Assembly (NCBI GenBank): GCA_945862035.1
Contig: CAMAXB010000099.1
Span: 1 to 9,801 of the forward strand
Length of the DNA stretch: 9,801 bases
Direction: 5' to 3'
Origin: Opitutus sp. GAS368
Lineage (GTDB): Bacteria; Verrucomicrobiota; Verrucomicrobiia; Opitutales; Opitutaceae
Shown: piece after piece, positions 1 through 5,604 of the stretch
Position numbering within the stretch: the stretch's first letter is position 1
How the letters are laid out: each line of letters opens with the position of its first letter
Position numbers and translations under genes: made by a program
Notes under the pieces: model-generated
Databases searched by the model: none
The model's input: the letters and a program-made list of their open reading frames with translations, nothing else
Told to the model about the DNA's origin: nothing

Positions 1-189
1 GATGTGCTGGGCCACGGTAACGAATCGTGCATGCTCCCCGGACAGCTCGAGGCAGGATGGGCCCAGAAGACCGCTCAAGCCGGTGGACTGCTCTTCACCC
101 TGGCTGAAATCGAGGCCTTCAACGAACTCGCCGCAGAGGCGGGCCAGCCTAGGTGGAATCCGGCTTCGTTTAAAACCTTCACGGTCTAA
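1..189 (+). CDS. Ldh_2-family oxidoreductase, C-terminal end only
   Basis: The reading frame enters from the left edge and ends at TAA 187-189, giving the last 62 residues of a protein. The tail carries a G-N-x4-LPGQ-E-x-GW segment, then an A/Q/G-rich helix and a final helix (LAEIEAFNELAAEAG). This is the usual ending of the malate/L-lactate dehydrogenase (Ldh_2) family, where an LPGE-type loop precedes the last helices. Members are NAD(P)H-dependent 2-oxoacid or keto-sugar-acid reductases. The substrate cannot be told from this tail. The next gene, a KDG-kinase-like PfkB protein, starts only 12 nt downstream, so a shared operon for sugar-acid breakdown is likely. The family call rests on a short C-terminal fragment and is moderate; the true start lies outside the window. 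Confidence 0.65.
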   Translation, partial: DVLGHGNESCMLPGQLEAGWAQKTAQAGGLLFTLAEIEAFNELAAEAGQPRWNPASFKTFTV

Positions 190-201
190 CCTCTCCCCCT
201 C

Positions 202-1296
202 ATGAGCCTCAACATCAAGCCAGCCAGTTCCTGTGCCTTGGATCAAATCTCACTCGGTGAAGTCATGCTTCGCCTCGACCCCGGCGAGGGGCGCATCCGC
301 ACCGCCCGGGAATTCAAGGCGTGGGAGGGCGGCGGGGAGTACAACACGTCGCGCGGTCTGCGCAAATGCTTCGGCTACAAGACCGCCGTCTGCACGGCGT
401 TCGTCGACAACGAGGTCGGCCATCTGATTGAGGACTTCATCATGCAGGGCGGCGTCGCGACGGATTTCATCAAGTGGCGCGAGGACGACGGCATCGGCCG
501 TACCGTCCGCAACGGCCTGAATTTCACCGAGCGCGGCTTCGGCGTGCGCGGTGCCGTCGGCAATCCCGATCGCGGTAACACGGCGGCCTCGCAACTCAAG
601 CCAGGCGACTTCGACTGGGAGCACATCTTCGGCAAACTCGGCGTTCGCTGGTTTCACACGGGCGGCATCTTCGCCGCCTTGTCTGAGTCAACCGCCGCGC
701 TGACCGTCGAGGCCGTCAAGGCAGCGAACAAGCATGGCACGATCGTCTCGTACGATCTGAACTACCGCCCCTCCCTCTGGAAGACCATTGGCGGCCTGAA
801 GAAGGCCCAGGAGGTGAATCGCGAGATCGCGAAGTATGTCGACGTCATGATCGGCAATGAAGAGGACTTCACCGCGTCCCTCGGCTTTGCCGTCAAGGGC
901 GCCGAGGACCTCACGCACATCGAGACTGACGCCTTCAAGGCCATGATCGAAACCGCCGTGACGGAGTTTCCCAACTTCAAGGTCGCCGCCACCACGCTGC
1001 GCCACGTCCACACCGCCACCATCAACGACTGGTCCGCGATTCTCTGGCACGACGGCAAGTTCCACGAGTCGCGCAAGTACCCTGAGCTCGAGATCCTCGA
1101 CCGCGTCGGCGGCGGTGACTCGTTCGCGTCCGGCCTGCAGTTCGGATTCATGCAGTTCAACGACGCCCAGAAGGCAGTCGAGTACGGTGCCGCCCACGGC
1201 GCCCTCGCCTCCACCACCCCGGGCGATACGTCGATGGCCACCCGCAAGGAAGTCGAAAAGCAGATCTCAGGCGGCGGCGCCCGGGTTGTTCGCTGA
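202..1296 (+). CDS. kdgK: PfkB-family sugar kinase, probable 2-dehydro-3-deoxygluconokinase
   Basis: This 364-aa cytosolic kinase of the ribokinase/PfkB family probably phosphorylates 2-keto-3-deoxygluconate with ATP to KDPG, the step feeding uronate or alginate breakdown into the Entner-Doudoroff pathway. An N-terminal GGGEYN motif (residues 43-48) matches the family's substrate-binding GG-N region. DLNYRPSLW (185-193) is close to the D-P-N-Y-R-P-x-L-W segment common in KDG kinases. The C-terminal PfkB signature DRVGGGDSFASG (300-311) supplies the anion hole and the catalytic base Asp306. The length is slightly above the usual 310-350. The ATG at 202 is the first in-frame start after the upstream stop; no clear Shine-Dalgarno is visible (a C/T-rich leader precedes it). 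Its position 12 nt behind an Ldh_2-type oxidoreductase supports a catabolic unit. Substrate choice (KDG versus fructose or another keto-sugar) is inferred, while the family is certain. Confidence 0.85.
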   Translation: MSLNIKPASSCALDQISLGEVMLRLDPGEGRIRTAREFKAWEGGGEYNTSRGLRKCFGYKTAVCTAFVDNEVGHLIEDFIMQGGVATDFIKWREDDGIGRTVRNGLNFTERGFGVRGAVGNPDRGNTAASQLKPGDFDWEHIFGKLGVRWFHTGGIFAALSESTAALTVEAVKAANKHGTIVSYDLNYRPSLWKTIGGLKKAQEVNREIAKYVDVMIGNEEDFTASLGFAVKGAEDLTHIETDAFKAMIETAVTEFPNFKVAATTLRHVHTATINDWSAILWHDGKFHESRKYPELEILDRVGGGDSFASGLQFGFMQFNDAQKAVEYGAAHGALASTTPGDTSMATRKEVEKQISGGGARVVR

Positions 1297-1335
1297 TCGC
1301 CCATTCCTCCAAGCTGCGTCCCCGGTCTCCGGTTT

Positions 1336-2064
1336 GTGAACATTATTCTGTTCACGACTGAGGAGGCCGCGGGAACGCTGGCGCGGACCGACCCCCGGGC
1401 GGTCCATCTGCTCTCCGTTCTCCGACGCGAGGTCGGAGGAAGTTTTGACGCAGGATTGATCAATGGCCCGCGCGGCAAGGGTCGGATAGAAGCCATCGAG
1501 ACCGATGTACTTCGCCTGTCCTTTTGCTGGGATCTCCCGCCGGCTCCGCTCGAACCTCTCATCATCCTGCTCGGGCTGCCACGGCCGCAAACCGCCCGCG
1601 ATCTTTTGCGCGAAGCCACCACGCTCGGCGCGACCGCCCTCCATTTCGTGACGACGGAGCGATGCGACGCCAACTACGCCGCGTCGTCCCTGTGGTCGAC
1701 CGGAGAGTGGCGACGCCACTGCCTGCAAGGCGCCGAGCAGGCGTTCGATACGCGAATTCCTGAGGTCAGCTGGTCGCAGTCACTCGAGTCCGCACTCGCG
1801 TCTTTGCCGGGCGGAGAAATCAGGGTCGGCCTGGACAACTACGAGGCCCGTGATGCGCTCGGAGCCTGCGAGGAGATCAGGAAGCGCGAGGCCCAACCCG
1901 TGGTGATGGCACTGGGCCCGGAACGCGGCTGGGGCGACCGCGACCGGGCGCTCCTGCGGAAAGAAGGATTTCTCCTCGCCCACCTCGGTGCGCGCGTGCT
2001 CCGGTCGGAGACCGCCATGGTGGCCGCGGTTTCCATCCTCCGCGCCGCTCGGGGCCAGATGTGA
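1336..2064 (+). CDS. rsmE: 16S rRNA (uracil(1498)-N(3))-methyltransferase RsmE
   Basis: This 242-aa SPOUT-class methyltransferase uses S-adenosylmethionine to methylate N3 of U1498 in 16S rRNA. The length equals the family norm of about 240. The N-terminal PUA-like part has the usual H-x3-VLR element (HLLSVLR, residues 24-30). The SPOUT knot shows LGLPRPQ (79-85), the CLQGAEQ helix (129-135), the SAM-binding LGPERGWG loop (193-200) and the near-invariant LGARVLRSETA (217-227). The loop reads GPERG where the commoner form is GPEGG, a subfamily variant. The start chosen is GTG at 1336, because it gives the typical short beta-strand N-terminus MNIILF and lies 39 nt after the previous stop. Its function is housekeeping, unrelated to the kinase upstream. 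It converges on rsmD with 9 bp between stop codons. Confidence 0.92.
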   Translation: MNIILFTTEEAAGTLARTDPRAVHLLSVLRREVGGSFDAGLINGPRGKGRIEAIETDVLRLSFCWDLPPAPLEPLIILLGLPRPQTARDLLREATTLGATALHFVTTERCDANYAASSLWSTGEWRRHCLQGAEQAFDTRIPEVSWSQSLESALASLPGGEIRVGLDNYEARDALGACEEIRKREAQPVVMALGPERGWGDRDRALLRKEGFLLAHLGARVLRSETAMVAAVSILRAARGQM

Positions 2065-2073
2065 GGCTGCCCG

Positions 2074-2646
2074 TCAGGTGTTATCGTCTCGCCGGAAGAA
2101 TGCCACGGTCGGCTGGCGGGGGCCCTTCCCCAGTCGTTTCACGCACCGCCAACCCGGAGCGGAGAGTGCGATTTCGCCCGGCATTTCAAAAACGACCAAG
2201 GGATCAGGCTGGCGCGCCAAACGATCGCGCAGGCCTGCCAGCAGCACGGGCCCGACTTCGGGAATAAGCTCGTAGGGAGGATCAATGAACACGAGGTCCG
2301 GAACCTGGTCGCCATCCGGCTTCCAGGCCAGCGCGTCGCCCGCGCGGACTTCGAGCAGTTCCGCGGAGCGCCCGACGCTCTTGCAGACCGAACGGATGTT
2401 TTCCCGCAGGCAAGCGATCGCCTTCGGGCTTTTTTCGACGAAGATGCCGCGGTCGGCGCCGCGGCTGAACGCTTCGAGGCCATACCCGCCGCTGCCGGCG
2501 AACAGGTCGAGAAATGAGGATCCCGCGATGCGCGCCGCCAAGCTGGAGAAGACGGCCTGCCGCACGCCGTCCGTGGCGGGACGAACGGCGTCACCTTTCG
2601 GGACCAGCAGGGGAATCCCGCGGGCAATGCCTCCACTGATTCGCAT
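2074..2646 (-). CDS. rsmD: 16S rRNA (guanine(966)-N(2))-methyltransferase RsmD
   Basis: This is a 190-aa Rossmann-fold methyltransferase that modifies G966 of 16S rRNA in the assembled 30S subunit. The N-terminus MRISGGIARG followed by VRPATDGVRQAVFSSL is the classic RsmD opening (RI-x-G-G-x2-G, then R-P-T-x-D-x-x-R-E-x-x-F). The SAM-binding motif I is FLDLFAGSGGYGLEA, the acidic FVEKSPKAI segment follows, and the catalytic DPPY motif appears as FIDPPYE. The reading frame stays open upstream to 2910 with ATGs at 2730 and 2910, but family homology starts at the ATG of 2646 and the resulting length is normal, so that start is preferred. No strong ribosome binding site is seen. The gene is convergent with rsmE. 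Nothing points to an operon partner on its own strand. Confidence 0.93.
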   Translation of the reverse strand: MRISGGIARGIPLLVPKGDAVRPATDGVRQAVFSSLAARIAGSSFLDLFAGSGGYGLEAFSRGADRGIFVEKSPKAIACLRENIRSVCKSVGRSAELLEVRAGDALAWKPDGDQVPDLVFIDPPYELIPEVGPVLLAGLRDRLARQPDPLVVFEMPGEIALSAPGWRCVKRLGKGPRQPTVAFFRRDDNT

Positions 2647-2958
2647 GCCCCGGACACAACGAGCTCGGTCGGTGTTGGCAAACGCGAAAGCGACCACCAT
2701 GCCCGCCTCGCAGTCGGCAGGCGTTCGCATACTCACTTCATTGATCTCCCTGCCAGTGACCGCTCGCTTCCCCAATTCCGATCGATGCGATGGACGTTCG
2801 TTCCTGGAGCACGCGATCACGTGAGTCGCCTTGGTTCGACGTGCTGCGCCAGGAGCTGACGCCAAAGGCCACCTCCTAGCCGCGGATGTTGAGGTTGCCC
2901 CTTTTACCACCGCCGGTTCCCAAGAAGTGAAGGAGGGGTTGAAGATCCGCGTAACGCC
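2647..2958. other. Gap without a convincing gene, between rsmD and the MCE remnant
   Basis: About 310 bp with no recognised gene. The rsmD frame stays open through most of it on the minus strand, but the translation there has no family resemblance and I treat it as non-coding. On the plus strand a frame open from 2825 to past 2970 encodes a stretch containing VEVAPFTTAGSQEVKEG. This is offset by one frame from the MCE remnant that follows, so it could be an earlier, frameshifted part of that dead gene. I do not recognise it as an MCE domain. The rsmD promoter must lie here, but no clear -35/-10 pair is visible. Confidence 0.4.
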
Positions 2959-3396
2959 AGCACGACTGACCTGCAGGAAATCACGAACAAGGTGAACAAC
3001 GGACAGGGATCCCTCGGAAAGCTGGTTAACGATCCCGAGGCCTATGAGCGGCTCCTGGCCGCAGCCGAGGAGTTTAGGGGCGCTTCAGCCGAGGCGCGGC
3101 TTTTTGTCAGTAATGCCCAAGGAATCCTTGAGCAGGTGGAGCGCGGAGAGGGTACGCTTGGTGCACTGATTTACGATCAGCAATCCGGTCAGGACATCAA
3201 GGCGGTGGCAAAAAACCTGCGCAAGATCTCGGATTAACTGAACAACGGGACTGGCACGCTCGGGAAGTTGATCAACGACGACAGCCTGATTGAAGAAGCG
3301 CAAAGCACGTTGCGTAAAGTTGACCGCGCCGTCGAAGGCCTTTCTGACCAAGGTCCGATCACGGCCGTCGGTGCTGCCGCCTCTGCCCTTTTCTAG
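2959..3396 (+). pseudogene. MCE/MlaD-family lipid-transport protein, C-terminal remnant with internal stop
   Basis: A single frame runs from about 2959 to TAG 3394-3396, interrupted only by TAA at 3235-3237. Three copies of an N/E-x-G-x-G-T/S-L-G-x-L motif are visible: NNGQGSLGKLVND (from 2995), ERGEGTLGALIYD (about 3139) and NNGTGTLGKLIND (3241). They are spaced by amphipathic helices. This is typical of the C-terminal helical region of MCE proteins, the periplasmic substrate-binding part of Mla-type phospholipid ABC transporters. The end, ITAVGAAASALF, also fits the family's usual C-terminus. The MlaD domain, the N-terminal membrane anchor and any neighbouring ATPase or permease are absent, so this is a 5'-truncated relic. 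An ATG-less start and the premature TAA (…NLRKISD-stop-LNNGTG) argue against expression. Whether the upstream part was deleted or decayed beyond recognition is not clear. Confidence 0.82.
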
Positions 3397-4181
3397 ACCT
3401 TGCCGGCGAGAAGGGTGCCTCCGACCAGCGCAGATTGAAAGGGCCTCGCTACGGCCGGGCTGCTACGACTTCCCAGCCGGAGTGAGAAAACGGTGACTGC
3501 TGAGCTGGTCCCAAACACCAGTTCGCCACCCATCCGAAGCGCACAGGCCTGAGAAATGTGGAGGCCGAAACCCATGCCGCCCTTGGGACTCTTTTTCCCG
3601 GGCTCAAAGAGGCGAACGGCTATGCCGGGCGGGATCTTTGGTCCGCGGTTGAGGACGTGGATCCAACAATGACCTCGCCGACTACCGACGGTCACCGTCA
3701 CCGGGCGAGGAGACGGACTATAGCGAAGCGCATTGCGCACTAGATTCGCCACGGCGTGCCGCACCAGTGCGGGACAAAAAACAGCGGTCGGATCCCCCAG
3801 CCTAGAACGCACCTCGACTCTCGTCGATGCATTCTCCGCCGTCAGCACGGGATCTGTTGCGATGCTCTTTAAAAATGCCGGCAGGTCGCGCCGCTCGTAA
3901 ACAGGGTCGCTACCTTCACCGGCGATCAAGACGCGCAAGCCGGAGAGTATCTCGTTCATCAATCGGGCGCCACCCCCGACTCTTTGGAGCGCGAAGTGGA
4001 CAGTGGGCGAACGTGTACCGTTTGGTTTGATCAACTCTACGGCTCCCATAACTACTGCTACCGCATTGGACATCTCGTGGAGAACAATGCCATTGACCAA
4101 GTCCCTCTGCTTCAGGAGGGCACGCTCGCGCTCCAAGGCCTCAAGCAAAGCGGCTTCGGTCTTGGTGAAACCCTCACTCAT
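3393..4181 (-). CDS. Small soluble sensor histidine kinase
   Basis: This 262-aa kinase has no membrane segment, PAS, GAF or receiver domain. Residues 1-30 are a charged helix (coiled-coil-like). The phosphoacceptor region is LHEMSNAVAVVMGAVEL with His35, a non-standard H-box of HE-x-SN type rather than HE-x-RNPL. The ATPase part has the N-box HAVANLVRNALRYSP (Asn146, Asn150), a G1-like VLNRGPKIPPG in which Asn178 replaces the usual Asp, an F-box RLFEPG and the glycine lid GGMGFGLHIS (201-210). All elements for autophosphorylation are therefore present. The ATG at 4181 is chosen because it overlaps the TGA of the upstream 75-aa gene as ATGA, indicating translational coupling; the open frame extends to 4250 but without homology. 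No adjacent response regulator is on this strand. Signal input is probably from the cotranscribed 75-aa or YcaO proteins, or another cytosolic partner (inference). Confidence 0.85.
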   Translation of the reverse strand: MSEGFTKTEAALLEALERERALLKQRDLVNGIVLHEMSNAVAVVMGAVELIKPNGTRSPTVHFALQRVGGGARLMNEILSGLRVLIAGEGSDPVYERRDLPAFLKSIATDPVLTAENASTRVEVRSRLGDPTAVFCPALVRHAVANLVRNALRYSPSPRPVTVTVGSRRGHCWIHVLNRGPKIPPGIAVRLFEPGKKSPKGGMGFGLHISQACALRMGGELVFGTSSAVTVFSLRLGSRSSPAVARPFQSALVGGTLLAGKV

Positions 4182-4405
4182 CCCGTGGACGTTGTGAGGC
4201 TTCCATCGGGAGCGCTCATTCGGACGCCGAGCTGTTCGAGGAAGCGCCACGATCCGTTCTTGAGGGCCATGAAGACTTCGGGCACGTCGATCGTATCGAT
4301 CCTCCCTGCCTCGTAAGCCGCGCGAGCACTGAGGACGGCAGCGGAAAGGCCCTCCCGGATAAACTGCTCTCGAATCTGCAGGAGCGTTGCTAAGCGGGTG
4401 CTCAT
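4178..4405 (-). CDS. Small protein of unknown function between YcaO and histidine kinase genes
   Basis: A 75-aa protein whose family I do not recognise. Residues 1-55 look wholly helical and soluble, with charged and Leu/Ala faces (STRLATLLQIREQFIREG, then LSAAVLSARAAYEAG), a short DTIDVPE link and KNGSWRFLEQLG. The tail SAPDGSLTTSTG is Ser/Thr-rich and low in structure. There is no signal peptide, no cysteine and no transmembrane segment. The gene begins 7 nt after the YcaO stop and ends in an ATGA overlap with the kinase start, so its coding status is supported by tight packing rather than homology. Possible roles are an adaptor or sensor input for the kinase, or a partner of the YcaO protein. 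The lack of Cys, and a Ser/Thr cluster only at the extreme end, make a peptide-substrate role possible but unproven. The ATG at 4405 is preferred over the upstream ATG at 4513, which lies inside the YcaO gene. Confidence 0.65.
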   Translation of the reverse strand: MSTRLATLLQIREQFIREGLSAAVLSARAAYEAGRIDTIDVPEVFMALKNGSWRFLEQLGVRMSAPDGSLTTSTG

Positions 4406-4412
4406 GGCCGGC

Positions 4413-5294
4413 TTACCAGAAGAAGAAATCGGCTTCGGGTTCGAGGAAATCGTTTGTTGGCATTGCAACCGCACACCGCCAAACGGTGGTCCAACGCGAC
4501 CATGGTCCCGCAATTTCGCCGTCGAAAACGGGGCGCCAACTCGGGGCCGGTCGGCTCGGACGCGAATACAGTTTCGTCAGAAACTGGTCGTGCCCGGCGT
4601 CTGTTGAAAAATGAAGGGCTCGCCGCTCCAGATAATTGGCGGCCTGGACGATCGCTCCTTTGGCTCGATGCGACGTGATAACGAAGTCGGCGCGCGCGAG
4701 TTCAACTGCGGCTTTGAAAGTTGCCGACGTGAGGGTCGCACCGGCCGCGTGACCATAGGCAACCCCGGCCCGGGACTTCTGGACCAAGATAACGACTTCG
4801 CCGCGACCCGCGTTGTGCTGAATGCGTACAACATCCACGCCCGGAAACGGAGAAGCGACCAATTCAGCGGCGAATCGACCATCCCACCAGGAAATCAAAG
4901 CATAGCGCTCGAGCGCCTCCATTCTTGCCCTGCGCGCAGCTTGGGCACGAAACAGACCTGGAAACGCGGCCATGCCGTTAGAGCTGCGGTCGACGTTGAA
5001 TCCGTAGCGATCGCCCTCCTTGCTTCGATGGGTGGCTAGAAACGCCCATCGTTCAAGCGCTTCTGAAATTGCCATGTGGCAGGCAATGGAAGGAGACTCG
5101 GCAGAACCGGTCCCATCAGCCTGTCCATAAATAGCATGCGACGGCTTACCGGCGGACAACTCAGGCCGAAGGAAAGCGTTAGCCTGCTTCTGTTTATGTC
5201 CAAGCACCGCGCAGTCCCCCGTCAGCACCCGCTCAATCGGCCCGCCATCGTCGGCGAAGACGTCCCGATAGCGCATTGAGGCAAGGGAAAGCAT
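4413..5294 (-). CDS. Short YcaO-domain protein
   Basis: A 293-aa protein carrying the three hallmark segments of YcaO enzymes, which use ATP to activate backbone amides (azoline, thioamide or amidine formation in peptides and proteins). The first is GTGSAESPSIACHMAISEALERW (about 61-83) with the E78-x2-E81-R82 pair. The second is SSNGMAAF followed by ARMEALERYALISWW (104-137), with E126, E129 and R130. The third is YGHAAGATLTSATFKAAVELAR (180-201) with E198. These correspond to the nucleotide- and magnesium-binding helices of the family. The protein is shorter than most YcaO enzymes (about 380-450 aa): the N-terminal part before the first motif is only about 60 residues, and the C-terminus ends in EPEADFFFW, without the Pro-rich PxPxP tail of azoline-forming cyclodehydratases. 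No ThiF/E1-like, TfuA or dehydrogenase partner is nearby. It leads a tight cluster with a 75-aa gene and a histidine kinase. Starts at 5294 or 5276 are both possible, and no clear Shine-Dalgarno separates them. Confidence 0.82.
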   Translation of the reverse strand: MLSLASMRYRDVFADDGGPIERVLTGDCAVLGHKQKQANAFLRPELSAGKPSHAIYGQADGTGSAESPSIACHMAISEALERWAFLATHRSKEGDRYGFNVDRSSNGMAAFPGLFRAQAARRARMEALERYALISWWDGRFAAELVASPFPGVDVVRIQHNAGRGEVVILVQKSRAGVAYGHAAGATLTSATFKAAVELARADFVITSHRAKGAIVQAANYLERRALHFSTDAGHDQFLTKLYSRPSRPAPSWRPVFDGEIAGPWSRWTTVWRCAVAMPTNDFLEPEADFFFW

Positions 5295-5324
5295 GGCGAG
5301 CCTAGCGAAAAGGCCAGATCCAAC

Positions 5325-5546
5325 TCAGCCCATCCTAGCGACTTCTGCCCCGCGGTCCGCCGGGTCAGCGCCAGAGCAGGGCATGCACGGCAAGCCCGCA
5401 ACTTGTCCGGTTTCGGAAGTTGTAACCCTTTGGGCTTTTTGAGCAACCGGGTCCAGCTTGGATGCGCGGTTGGCAAGTCCGACGTTCAGCAGAACTGTTG
5501 CCAGAAATCCAAAGCAAAACGAGCGAGAGGAAGTGATCAGGTTCAT
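5325..5546 (-). CDS. Possible small secreted or membrane peptide upstream of the YcaO gene
   Basis: A 73-aa frame 30 nt upstream of the YcaO gene and in the same direction. Residues 1-10 contain one arginine and no acidic residue. FCFGFLATVLLNVGLA (10-25) is a convincing hydrophobic core, so the product would have a signal peptide or a single membrane anchor. The remainder is polar, with a GLPCMPCSG segment (Cys54 and Cys57) and a charged tail. GAGG lies immediately before the ATG, too close for an ideal ribosome binding site, and other frames overlap the same stretch. I recognise no family. Its place at the head of a YcaO cluster makes a modified-peptide precursor conceivable, though known precursors usually lack a hydrophobic signal core. 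It may equally be chance; this region would otherwise be a 310-bp divergent intergenic stretch. Confidence 0.35.
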   Translation of the reverse strand: MNLITSSRSFCFGFLATVLLNVGLANRASKLDPVAQKAQRVTTSETGQVAGLPCMPCSGADPADRGAEVARMG

Positions 5547-5604
5547 CCCTCAATAATCGCATTGCGGGGCTCCCATTTAAGACTATCAATTTCCATCTAA
5601 TGAG

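Noticed and set aside
1297..1335. Terminator between the sugar kinase and rsmE (ccgg-tct-ccgg inverted repeat)
   Set aside because: The stem is 4 bp with a 3-nt loop and only three T follow. It also runs into the rsmE start region, so there is no support for termination.
762..1673. 303-aa open frame on the minus strand across the sugar kinase and rsmE
   Set aside because: It lies antisense to two genes with clear family motifs, and its translation is Arg/Ser-rich with no domain: a shadow of GC-rich coding sequence.
2285..2824. 179-aa plus-strand open frame opposite rsmD
   Set aside because: Antisense to all the conserved RsmD motifs. Its composition (Arg/Pro/Ser-rich) is that of a shadow frame.
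2647..2910. N-terminal extension of RsmD to ATG 2730 or 2910
   Set aside because: Family homology begins at MRISGG, and the shorter form has the normal length. The extension has no conserved features.
2959..3396. Three similar segments read as DNA tandem repeats
   Set aside because: The similarity is at protein level (MCE C-terminal motifs) with irregular spacing; it is not a DNA repeat or CRISPR array.
5562..5589. TTGCGG and TATCAA with 16-nt spacing as a sigma-70-type promoter for the hybrid kinase
   Set aside because: Only 3/6 and 4/6 matches to consensus, which is too weak to call without transcript data, although a promoter must lie in this divergent region.
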